A program made the position numbers and the translations under genes. Under the pieces are notes generated by a model. It had not been told where the DNA came from. It did not search any database and saw nothing but the letters and a program-made list of their open reading frames with translations. Positions 34,360-42,292 of a stretch of 64,000 nt of DNA are shown here, one piece after another; the stretch's first letter is position 1; the number at the start of each line of letters is the position of its first letter. Source of the DNA: an uncultured Dehalococcoidia bacterium (GTDB lineage Bacteria > Chloroflexota > Dehalococcoidia > Dehalococcoidales > UBA1222); NCBI GenBank assembly GCA_903844845.1, contig CAIMVG010000018.1, positions 1 through 64,000 of the forward strand, in the 5' to 3' direction.

Positions 34360-36876
34360 TTATTCTTCTTTTTTTTGTTCTTGTGTTCTTGGATCGGAAA
34401 GAAGCCGTTTGCGCATTAATTTGCAGAAAATCTCTACCAGTTCGGGATCAAATTGGGTTCCGGCACATCTCTTAAGCTCGGTGAGGGCATCCTCCAGTGT
34501 AAACTGGGTCCTGTAAGACCTCGGGGAAGTCATAGCGTCGTATGCGTCGGCAATTGAAAGAATGCGCGCCTCGATGGGGATATTTGTACCTTTGAGTCCG
34601 TCGGGATATCCGCTGCCGTCGAAATGCTCGTGATGGTGAAGGATGGCCGGCAAGCAATTGTTCAGGTCTGCGACATGCTTAAGTATTTCCACGCCAAGTT
34701 CCGGGTGCGTGCGTATAGGGCTCCATTCTTCGCCTGTAAGGGCAGACTGTTTCGTAAGGATAGAATCAGGTACGCCTACTTTGCCTATATCATGCAGCAG
34801 CCCTGCAGCACGAAGCAGGCCGACCCGGTCGTTGGGCATATCAAGTTCTTCAGCCATTAAAACGGCGTATTCACTGACCTTACGTGAATGCCCGTATGTA
34901 TAATTGTCTTTTGCGTCAACTGTCGCGGCGAGTGCATAGATGATACTCAACGCGTTGGGATTGGTATCCAGTTCTATCCCTCTAAAGCTGGTCCCTGTCT
35001 CCACCACTTCTGAAGAAAGGCAGGTACGGTTTCGCCCCAATTGCTTGGCTTTGTACATCGCCGCGTCTGCCTTCCGGATGATTTCCTCTTTTATTACCCC
35101 GTCATTCGGCCAGTTTGCCACACCGATGCTCATGGTTATCGGCATCGTCCTGGACCCGCTCTTTGAGTCGATAGTTTTACGCATGCGTTCTGCCACCTTG
35201 TAGGCGTCGTCCATGCGGGCTTCAGGTAAAATAACAGCGAATTCCTCACCGCCATAGCGGAAAGCCATGTCGATTCCCCGGACGGAACTCTGGAGATAAT
35301 GTCCTACGCGGCGCAATACCTGGTCGCCGGCAAGGTGACCGTAGATATCGTTGAAGGATTTGAAGAGGTCTATATCCATCAGTATCAATGAAAAGGTAGT
35401 CCCGAAACGGGAGCCGCGTGCGATTTCCTGTTCGAGACGTTCATGGAAATGCCTGTGATTATAAAGCCCTGTCAGTTCATCGGTATTGGCGCGTATGTTT
35501 GCTCTGGTAAAAAGTTGCGCATTCTCAACTATGACCCCGGCCTGGTTGGCCATGGCACGTATCAGTTCGAGGTCTTCGTGGGAATAAGGACGGTCGGAAG
35601 TCTTTTGCCCCAATGCCAGGACGCAGATTAGGCGGTCGCGGCTTTTCAGCGGATAGAGTATCCCGATGCTGCTGTTTGTCAGTTGCTCTCGTTCGGCTTG
35701 CCAGAGTCCTTTGAACTCAGGGATATTTTCCAATTGCCTCGGGTCGAGTGCACTGTCGTTGCGGTCCAGCCATGAAATTACAAGACTGTCGGCACTCAGA
35801 GAAAACTCTTTCGCGGTGGCCTGTTCCGGCTGGATATATTTAAGAACAAACTCGCCGCTGTCGTTGTTTTGGAGGAGCATGCCGGCCCAACTGATGTTCA
35901 AGGCCTTGCATAGCGTGGGAAGCATCTCGAGCGCCAGTTCGTTCAGGTCAAGTATGTAACCCATTTTGGCGCTGAATCCCATTACGGCGTTACGGTATTC
36001 GTACGTCTGTGGATAGAAAATACGGTCAACAAGTTTCTGTACGATTAGGTGCAGTGGACGGAAAGCCGCTACTAACAGTAGGAAAACGACGGCCACCAGC
36101 ATAGCCGTGCCCAATAGATTTTGATTTGGGAACCGCATGACGATCAGGAAGGTTCCGATCGAGCCTCCGATCACCAGCATGAGCGAAACTACGTAGGATA
36201 ATCCGGTTCTTGCCACCCACTTGATGTCGAGCAGTCGATACTGTGATATGGCATAGGTGATGATTAGTGCGTTGATAAGGTTTCCGATATGGTCCAAAGG
36301 CAGATTAGAGAGGCTTTTTATATAGTTTGTATAAGTCAAAAGTACCAGCAGTGCCCACCCGACGAAAAGGTATTTGGTACGATTGTGCTCCTTTGGATTG
36401 TTAAAGGCCCTGTACCGTACCCACAGGATGCCTATTACCAGGATGCTGAAGGCCAATCCTGTAATACCGATGAACAGTTTGGCAGGTGTGTACAGCACGT
36501 AATCGGTAACGCCGTTTATTACGGAGGAAGATTCGACGACATGCCCTGTAGCCGATAGCATGGCAAGTAGTGCCAGGGCGCCGTATGCGATATACATCGG
36601 TATACCCGGGCGGCGTTCTGTATATCCCAGTGCGAAATGGTAATAGGCTACCAGTGTCCAGATTAGTGCGACGACCAGTATTTTATTCCAGAAGATTGTC
36701 TGGGAGGGTGGTGCATTAAGGTGCACCATGAAAGACGTAAAGCTCCAGAAAGCGGCGACTCCAAGATAATAGGCAAATAATTTTCCTAAACGGCTGCCCG
36801 TTCTCTGGAGCGAGAACGCCAGCAGGATGATGTATGCACAGGAAGTGATTAAGGGGATGAGCGCCAGCGTATTCAA
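34360..36876 (-). CDS. Membrane protein with GAF, GGDEF and HD-GYP domains
   Basis: 838 residues. N-terminal ~230 residues form about 7-8 membrane helices of the 7TM sensor kinase type, then a helical stretch, a GAF domain (~340-470), GGDEF (~480-640) and HD-GYP (~650-830). The cyclase site is intact (RYGGEEFAVILPEA), and RGID five residues before it is a standard RxxD inhibitory site. The HD-GYP residues are intact (LLHDIGKVGVPDSIL, HHEHFDGSGYPDGLKGTNIP). It may both make and break c-di-GMP, or one half may dominate. The TTG start at 36876 follows CCAGGAGG, 6 nt spacing. Own promoter with a dyad operator. Confidence 0.9.
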   Translation of the reverse strand: MNTLALIPLITSCAYIILLAFSLQRTGSRLGKLFAYYLGVAAFWSFTSFMVHLNAPPSQTIFWNKILVVALIWTLVAYYHFALGYTERRPGIPMYIAYGALALLAMLSATGHVVESSSVINGVTDYVLYTPAKLFIGITGLAFSILVIGILWVRYRAFNNPKEHNRTKYLFVGWALLVLLTYTNYIKSLSNLPLDHIGNLINALIITYAISQYRLLDIKWVARTGLSYVVSLMLVIGGSIGTFLIVMRFPNQNLLGTAMLVAVVFLLLVAAFRPLHLIVQKLVDRIFYPQTYEYRNAVMGFSAKMGYILDLNELALEMLPTLCKALNISWAGMLLQNNDSGEFVLKYIQPEQATAKEFSLSADSLVISWLDRNDSALDPRQLENIPEFKGLWQAEREQLTNSSIGILYPLKSRDRLICVLALGQKTSDRPYSHEDLELIRAMANQAGVIVENAQLFTRANIRANTDELTGLYNHRHFHERLEQEIARGSRFGTTFSLILMDIDLFKSFNDIYGHLAGDQVLRRVGHYLQSSVRGIDMAFRYGGEEFAVILPEARMDDAYKVAERMRKTIDSKSGSRTMPITMSIGVANWPNDGVIKEEIIRKADAAMYKAKQLGRNRTCLSSEVVETGTSFRGIELDTNPNALSIIYALAATVDAKDNYTYGHSRKVSEYAVLMAEELDMPNDRVGLLRAAGLLHDIGKVGVPDSILTKQSALTGEEWSPIRTHPELGVEILKHVADLNNCLPAILHHHEHFDGSGYPDGLKGTNIPIEARILSIADAYDAMTSPRSYRTQFTLEDALTELKRCAGTQFDPELVEIFCKLMRKRLLSDPRTQEQKKEE

Positions 36877-36917
36877 GCCAGCCTCCTGGGTCGGCGGCTT
36901 TCAGTTAACAAATATTT

Positions 36918-36975
36918 ATGGTTGCCATGCTTATTCGTGGCAACCATTATGCTTAAAAGGAGTTCGCTTTGTCAA
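36918..36975 (-). promoter_or_regulatory. Promoter and 10-bp-arm dyad before the GGDEF-HD-GYP gene
   Basis: On the minus strand TTGACA (36970-36975) and CATAAT (36946-36951) are 18 bp apart. A perfect inverted repeat, ATGGTTGCCA at 36938-36947 and TGGCAACCAT at 36918-36927, with 10 nt between arms, begins at the -10 and covers the start point and first ~20 transcribed bases. That is a typical repressor site, but the same bases could form an RNA hairpin in the leader. Confidence 0.55.
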
Positions 36976-37043
36976 CAGGATGCTAGGTTTATTTGAGTTA
37001 AATTACCACCTTTGCTTGTGAAAAATTGTCTTGAAAATCCTTC

Positions 37044-38537
37044 TCACCAGTACCTGCTGATGCTCGCTACCACCCGGTTTACAGAAGCCGATGTTTGTTC
37101 TTCCCCGGGGGCTTTCACCAGCCTGGTTATGTCTTTATAGAATGTTCTTGTTTCGTCTACCGTATAACCGAGCGATGCGAGGTAACAGGCAAAGTATTCG
37201 CCGCCCGGAAAATTTGCCGAATGCTTGATATGTTTCTCAAGGGCCAGCATCCCCTCCCGGGCTTCGTCGCTGTTCATCGTATCGTGCTTCCATATCAGCC
37301 CATGCCCTTCGACGCGGAAACGTGACTGCGCCCCATCCACCCGGGTGTTGGGTGCCATATAAAACAGAAAACTGGCATAAGTATCTGGTGCGGCTTTTTC
37401 GATGAGTTCGGCAGTGCACATTATGCTTTCACGCGTCTCCCCGGGAAAACCTACAACGACGTTGAAGTTGGTGATTATCCCGAGTTCCCTGGCGACGCGG
37501 GCGATATTGATGGAAGCTTCGGGAGCATAATTGCGGCCCATGGAGCGCAGCATCTCGGTGGAACCGGACTCGACTCCGATGTCGAGGGCCACGCACCCGG
37601 AGCGCTGCATTTTCTCTAAAAGGGCTTCGCTCAGATTGCTTATCCTGGCATACGAAGACCATTTTACCGGCATACCTTTGGAACCACAGGTTTCGTAGAT
37701 TTTGTCGCACAGTTCACCGCAGCGTTCTGGAGGCGCGGAGAAGCAGGAATCGGTGAAACGGAAAGTGTTGACTCCCAATTCCTGTACATCATATATAAGT
37801 TCTTTCACGACACTGTCAACCGAGCGATACCTTACCGGCTTGTCCCAGTAAGTTACCTCGGAACAATAGGCGCAGTTGAAAGGGCATCCCCGGCTGGTTT
37901 CCACTGGCAAGACCGGCAAACGGCGTTCAGAAGGGATTCCCATCAACTTCCAGTCAGGCCGGCCTATCTCCTCGCACTCTATCCCCTGGCGGTTTGCTGT
38001 TCTTACCGTTGTGTTGTTGTCTTTGAAGACCAATCCGGCGACGCTTGCCGCGCTCGTACCCGCATCTATTGCGCGCACCAGTTCGAGAAACGTCTGTTCG
38101 CCTTCACGCATGATTATGTAATCTAGTAAAGGTATAACTTTGAAAAGGTATTCCGCGGGCATCGACCATGAAAGTGGACCCCCGAGGACGATCACCGCAA
38201 GCGGATTATCGCGCTTGATTTTTTGGGCGATATGACCAACGTCTTCGATTCCCATGAAAGTCGAAGAAATCCCGACTATGCCGGCGTCATATCTTCGGTC
38301 TCCGTCAAGGAAACAGTCCGTGACCTGTACCTCAACACCATGTCGGGCCAGGAAAGTTGCGATGACTGCCGGGGCGACGGTGGGGATGGAAAATTGAATT
38401 GTCGATTTCCCTGCCATCTTGGAGAGAAGACTGATGGGACCGGTCGGCATCCCCATGTCGGCTAGTTGCGGCAGCCTGAGAGGCGCGAATCCCGTAACTA
38501 TCAGCACGCTGTTCTTGGTTTTGCAGGTCTTTTCCAC
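37044..38537 (-). CDS. B12-binding-type radical SAM protein
   Basis: 497 residues starting GTG with AAGGAC upstream. Domains: N-terminal cobalamin-binding-like Rossmann region (~45-145; AVIVLGGPLSWSMP and MREGEQTFLEL), radical SAM core with ETSRGCPFNCAYCSEVTYW (C-x3-C-x2-C cluster motif), the GVESGSTEMLRSMGR segment and VVVGFPGETRESI. A ~100-residue C-terminal region follows. The usual DxHxxG cobalamin motif is not visible, so cobalamin binding is unsure. Family members methylate or remodel unactivated carbons in lipids and natural products. Lies 45 nt after the GH3-type gene, probably co-transcribed. Confidence 0.85.
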   Translation of the reverse strand: MEKTCKTKNSVLIVTGFAPLRLPQLADMGMPTGPISLLSKMAGKSTIQFSIPTVAPAVIATFLARHGVEVQVTDCFLDGDRRYDAGIVGISSTFMGIEDVGHIAQKIKRDNPLAVIVLGGPLSWSMPAEYLFKVIPLLDYIIMREGEQTFLELVRAIDAGTSAASVAGLVFKDNNTTVRTANRQGIECEEIGRPDWKLMGIPSERRLPVLPVETSRGCPFNCAYCSEVTYWDKPVRYRSVDSVVKELIYDVQELGVNTFRFTDSCFSAPPERCGELCDKIYETCGSKGMPVKWSSYARISNLSEALLEKMQRSGCVALDIGVESGSTEMLRSMGRNYAPEASINIARVARELGIITNFNVVVGFPGETRESIMCTAELIEKAAPDTYASFLFYMAPNTRVDGAQSRFRVEGHGLIWKHDTMNSDEAREGMLALEKHIKHSANFPGGEYFACYLASLGYTVDETRTFYKDITRLVKAPGEEQTSASVNRVVASISRYW

Positions 38538-38582
38538 ATTATTGTCCTTAATTTTAAGATTATCTTATGCGTTTAAAGTATA

Positions 38583-40520
38583 TCAAACACTTGCTTTCGG
38601 GGCAGACTCTCTGGCTTTGACCGAGAGGGCGGTGTTCACCAGGAAATTGATAACCTCTTCTTCTGGGTTGATGTGGCTGACTTTTATATTCGTGAGACTG
38701 GCCCCGGCTGCTTTCTGGCGCAGTTCATAGGTCTTGAAAGCCCCCTTGGGCAGCAGTGTTATCATCAATGGGCGCAGTCCGGTAAAAGACTCCAACTCCG
38801 CGTAGGGCGTATCGAGCAGTTTCAGTTCGTTATGGATCGATTCCGCTACCTGGCTTAACGGCAGCTTATGGGCCTCCGCTTTCATCTCTATGTACAGGTG
38901 CAGCAGGGGTTTTTCATGCACTTCTTTCCGGGCACACCAATCGACGTATTCCAACCCGCTGTTTTCCAATGCCCGCCAGATGACCTTTTCCCCCAGCCTT
39001 GTGAAGCCTGCGATATCTATTTGGTCGTCGATGCGGGCTACGAAAACCATCTGGGGTATATCGATATTCAGTTTTTCATTACGGCGGGCGATGATTTTGA
39101 CCATGTGACCAAGGCGATAGCGCACAAAGGGGCCGCCGTGGAGGCTGGTGATAACCAGTTCGTAGTTACCGGGTTCAAGTTCGTCCATGAGCAAGGTGCG
39201 TGGTTTGAATGAAGCGTCTCTCCTGGCATGCAATACGTCTTTTTCTGGAATAAACTCGAAGAAATTCAGGTGCGGCACAAAGGTCATACCGGTGTGGTCC
39301 CAAGCTTGCATGGCGATGATAGGGGCCTCAGTGCAGCCATGGAAGTCGAGTGGGTAACAACCCCACATGTCTTTTATCTTCTCACAGAAGACATCGCCGT
39401 CAATCCCGAAAGTAACCAGGCCCTTAAGTTTCCAGAGGTCCCTGGGGAGCAGCGTGCGGTTATGTACCCGCGCATTGAGCATGCCCCTAGCAAGCCTGAT
39501 AATGGTTTTAGGATTCTTCTTAAACCATTTTCCGGTTTCGCCGCCTTTTCTGGCATGTTGGGTGAATCGTTGTCCGATAGCCACAGCAACACTTGACATA
39601 CAGATGGACATATCCAGGCCTTCGGAAAGGGCCATATCGAAACCCTTCTTGATACGATCCTCGAACGGCATACGTTCAGCTTGTTCCACCGGAGGAAGCA
39701 TGGTGAAGAGTTCATGCGGAAAGGCCCTTACTATGGTTCCGGTTGCATACGGGGGAGGCGCCATACTATAGAGCACTTTGTCATTTTTACGCAGGTTAAC
39801 TTCTCCCCGCTTGCTTGCGGCCGCCAGTATCATCATGGCAAACACCAGTGGTTCGATTTCATCAAAAGCCCGCGATGTTATCGGGGCCCAGCGGTAAGCG
39901 TACTCGCCGGAGTTGCCCGAGGTGTATTGCCATAGTAACGGTTTGCGCGGCAAAACATCCATACGCCTTTTCAAAAGGTATGGGGCATAATCGGCATAGG
40001 TAGTGAGCGGGACGCTGTCGCGGAATTCTTCGATTGTTTCCGGGTTGGCCCCGTCCATGATGCGCTGCCCGAGTTCGCATTTTCTCAGCAGTTCCACCTG
40101 CTCCATTAGCAATCGTTTCTGGATCTTCATAAAATCGGATATGCTGAGGTCGAGAAATCCGCAGCATCTTTGCCATACTTCGTCGGATTTATTCTGGGCA
40201 AACAGATCGGCTACAGTACTCATTTTGACGTCCCTCCGGTTATCAATATTCTTGAGCGTAAAATCCGTGATATATCTGGCCAAACTCTGCCAGTTGGGAA
40301 CGAGCATCGGGGTTTGTTCGCGGTAACGGGCATATCCGTCGAACATCTGGTCGAAAAAATAGCGGTCCTGGATTACCACCACAACGACATCGATCAACAT
40401 CCATACCGATGCGGCTTCCAACATGAGTTTTGACTGCGTTGCCGCAGCCAGCGAAAAAAGGGCCAACCCTAGGCCGTACACCCCGGGATGGCGAACAAGA
40501 GCATACAGGCCTCCGGTCAC
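38583..40520 (-). CDS. GH3-family adenylate-forming enzyme with fused methyltransferase-like membrane domain
   Basis: 645 residues from GTG 40520. Residues ~1-90 resemble the C-terminal half of isoprenylcysteine/phospholipid methyltransferases: LYALVRHPGVYGLG, a membrane helix, then FFDQMFDGYARYREQTPMLVP. Residues ~100-645 are a GH3-type acyl-adenylating enzyme, with YTSGNSGEYAYRW in the nucleotide loop position, DFHGCTEAP and the YELVITSLHGGPFVRYRLGHMVKI block. The reading frame stays open upstream to about 40590 and YKTYFKVGSSNELVTGG there still looks like the methyltransferase family, so the 5' part is probably missing. Likely activates a carboxylic acid for conjugation; substrate unknown. 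Confidence 0.8.
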   Translation of the reverse strand: MTGGLYALVRHPGVYGLGLALFSLAAATQSKLMLEAASVWMLIDVVVVVIQDRYFFDQMFDGYARYREQTPMLVPNWQSLARYITDFTLKNIDNRRDVKMSTVADLFAQNKSDEVWQRCCGFLDLSISDFMKIQKRLLMEQVELLRKCELGQRIMDGANPETIEEFRDSVPLTTYADYAPYLLKRRMDVLPRKPLLWQYTSGNSGEYAYRWAPITSRAFDEIEPLVFAMMILAAASKRGEVNLRKNDKVLYSMAPPPYATGTIVRAFPHELFTMLPPVEQAERMPFEDRIKKGFDMALSEGLDMSICMSSVAVAIGQRFTQHARKGGETGKWFKKNPKTIIRLARGMLNARVHNRTLLPRDLWKLKGLVTFGIDGDVFCEKIKDMWGCYPLDFHGCTEAPIIAMQAWDHTGMTFVPHLNFFEFIPEKDVLHARRDASFKPRTLLMDELEPGNYELVITSLHGGPFVRYRLGHMVKIIARRNEKLNIDIPQMVFVARIDDQIDIAGFTRLGEKVIWRALENSGLEYVDWCARKEVHEKPLLHLYIEMKAEAHKLPLSQVAESIHNELKLLDTPYAELESFTGLRPLMITLLPKGAFKTYELRQKAAGASLTNIKVSHINPEEEVINFLVNTALSVKARESAPKASV

Positions 40521-40560
40521 GAGTTCGTTGCTTGAACCTACCTTGAAGTATGTTTTATAG

Positions 40561-40668
40561 AGGGGGAGGCTGACGACTCCTTACATCACGACTGCGCTTA
40601 AAGGGGCTTATACGATCGATGCTTCAGGTATCGTATCACAGACTGCACATAGTTATCCCGGGACCTAA
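40561..40668 (+). pseudogene. Possible 3' remnant of a type IV pilin gene
   Basis: After a stop at 40558 the plus strand encodes RLTTPYITTALKGAYTID then ASGIVSQTAHSYPGT and a TAA at 40666. The pattern L-x-G-x-Y-x-I-D-x-x-G-x-V/I at a C-terminus is that of small pilins. No start codon, leader peptide or N-terminal helix is present, so only the last ~35 residues remain. It is followed 25 nt later by a strong terminator, as expected for the end of a gene. The identification rests on a short stretch. Confidence 0.5.
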
Positions 40669-40693
40669 TACCTGGTCGCTTTAAGCGATCAAA

Positions 40694-40740
40694 TAATAAA
40701 ATCTCACGGGCCTGATTTCAGGGCCCGTGAGATTTTATTA
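40694..40740. terminator. Strong 19-bp-stem terminator
   Basis: A perfect inverted repeat of 19 bp (TAATAAAATCTCACGGGCC and its complement) with a 9-nt loop, 40694-40712 and 40722-40740, followed by TGATGTTTTTTGA on the plus strand. It stands downstream of no intact gene, only the pilin-like remnant. Confidence 0.75.
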
Positions 40741-40749
40741 TGATGTTTT

Positions 40750-40778
40750 TTGACTAATATGCCGTATATACGTAGAAT
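40750..40778 (+). promoter_or_regulatory. Promoter of the HicB-like gene
   Basis: TTGACT (40750-40755), a 17-bp spacer and TAGAAT (40773-40778), close to consensus. The gene starts at 40820 with AGGAAGAG before its ATG. Confidence 0.6.
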
Positions 40779-40819
40779 GGACCCAGGGTTTACCAACGGT
40801 TGAGGATCAGGAAGAGTCA

Positions 40820-41047
40820 ATGCTTACAAAATATATTCAAGCTGCCATAGATAGTATCACCTGGAAGATTATGCCTGACGGCTCGTTCTATGCAGAGATA
40901 CCACTGCTTGGGCTCCAGATAAATACGACTCACCTTGAAGAGTGCCAATCACAAATCAGAGAGATGCTCGAAGAATACATCGTTTCATGTCTTTCGCAGA
41001 ATAAGCCGTTGCCTGAGATAGGCGGCGTACAAATCAAAATAAGATAA
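40820..41047 (+). CDS. HicB-like small protein, no toxin partner seen
   Basis: 75 residues. The layout WKIMPDGSFYAEIPLLGLQINTTHLEECQSQIREMLEEYI is that of the HicB/UPF0150 fold (partial RNase H-like antitoxin domain): a strand with DGS-YAEIP, then TLEEC-type helix. There is no C-terminal DNA-binding domain and no HicA-like gene before or after. It may be a stand-alone regulator or the remains of a toxin-antitoxin pair. It has its own promoter and ribosome site. Confidence 0.7.
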   Translation: MLTKYIQAAIDSITWKIMPDGSFYAEIPLLGLQINTTHLEECQSQIREMLEEYIVSCLSQNKPLPEIGGVQIKIR

Positions 41048-41141
41048 GTAATAAAGGTAATTTATTTTCTAGAAAAAAGCCTGAACTCAAAATCAGACCT
41101 TCGATTAATTTCCTATTCGGCTTAATGGTATCTAAATGACC

Positions 41142-42272
41142 TTATAGTAGTTGCAACCCCGTTTCTGGTTCATTGACCGCCGCCGCTGCCTGTTTTCTAC
41201 GACTTTTTACGGGAGGTGTCCCGAGCAGTTTCGCAAGTTCATCTCGGTCATTCGAATGAGCGAGAGCTGATTCTGCGGTAATCAGGCGTTTGAAATAAAG
41301 CTCCTTCAGGGCTTCGTCCATAGATATCATTCCCGCCTCGCGCCCCGTGCGGATTACGTTTGGCAATTGATATATCTTCCCGTCGCGCAGCAGGTTGGAT
41401 ACGGCGGTATTGCCCATCATAATCTCCACAGCGGCGACCCTTCCGGCTCCATCGGCCCTGACTACCAGCGTCTGACAAAGGACTGCCACCAGCAAAGAAG
41501 CCAGACGTGTTTGTGCCAGCGAACGCTCATGCAGCGGAAAGAGGTCAATGATTCTTTCCATTGCCTGCGGTGCGCTTGGGGCATGTCCCGTGCTTAAAAC
41601 AAGATGTCCTGTTTCGGCTATGGTCAAAACAGCGGCGGCCGTGTCCAGGTCGCGGATTTCACCGACCATGATGACATCGGGGTCCTGGCGCAATACATGC
41701 CTCAATGCCTCGGCAAATGAGACTGTATCTTTACCGAGTTCACGCTGGGTGATAGCGCAATTCACGTTCTTGAAAACATACTCGATAGGGTCTTCTACGG
41801 TAATGATGTGTCTGTGGTCATTAAGGTTCAAATGTTGGATCATAGCCGCGAGGGTGGTGGATTTTCCACTGCCCGTGGGCCCGGTGATGATAACGAGTCC
41901 GCGTTTGCGTAACGCCAAGGTCTTGCAAATTTCCGGCAGTCCCAATTCATCCAGTGTAGGCACAACAGGGGCCAGCAACCTTATCGCCAGGCTTATAAAA
42001 CCCTTTTGCATCGCGGCGTTGCACCTAAAGTACCCCACCCCGCTGATGGCGTAGCTAAAATCAAGCTCCTTTAACTGGTCGAAGTCTGCCCTTTCTTCCG
42101 GTGTAGTCAGTTGGGCAAATGCCACTTCAGTATCTAAGGAAGTAAGCGGGGTCTTACCATCCAAGGGCGCCAAAGTACCTTTCAAACGCATCAATGGAGG
42201 GCTGGAAACCACCATATGCAAATCTGAAGCGCTTTTTGCTTTAGCTATCTTTAAAAGGCTTACTACATCCAT
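41142..42272 (-). CDS. pilT: Type IV pilus retraction ATPase, PilT family (copy 2)
   Basis: 376 residues, second PilT of the window. Walker A GPTGSGKSTTLAAMI, Asp box (ITVEDPIEYVF), Walker B RQDPDVIMVGEIRDLDT, and a His box TGHLVLSTGHAPSAPQAMERII that differs from the usual TLHT form while keeping the His. N-terminal ASDLHMVVSSPPLMRLKG. An unusual basic and Ala-rich tail (KSRRKQAAAAVNEPETG) ends the protein. It is the last gene of the pilus operon, about 20 nt after the PilM-N gene. It may be PilU-like in role. Confidence 0.92.
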   Translation of the reverse strand: MDVVSLLKIAKAKSASDLHMVVSSPPLMRLKGTLAPLDGKTPLTSLDTEVAFAQLTTPEERADFDQLKELDFSYAISGVGYFRCNAAMQKGFISLAIRLLAPVVPTLDELGLPEICKTLALRKRGLVIITGPTGSGKSTTLAAMIQHLNLNDHRHIITVEDPIEYVFKNVNCAITQRELGKDTVSFAEALRHVLRQDPDVIMVGEIRDLDTAAAVLTIAETGHLVLSTGHAPSAPQAMERIIDLFPLHERSLAQTRLASLLVAVLCQTLVVRADGAGRVAAVEIMMGNTAVSNLLRDGKIYQLPNVIRTGREAGMISMDEALKELYFKRLITAESALAHSNDRDELAKLLGTPPVKSRRKQAAAAVNEPETGLQLL

Positions 42273-42292
42273 ATAAATTCAACTTGGGTAAC

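Larger units (their letters stand above)
40521..40819. other. Region between the GH3 gene and the HicB-like gene
   Basis: About 300 bases without an intact gene. It contains the open 5' extension of the methyltransferase-GH3 frame, the 3' end of a pilin-like frame on the plus strand, a 19-bp-stem terminator and a consensus promoter, all entered separately. Confidence 0.5.

Noticed and set aside
36877-37043. c-di-GMP riboswitch before the GGDEF-HD-GYP gene
   Set aside because: The conserved GEMM core was not found; only a promoter and a dyad are visible.
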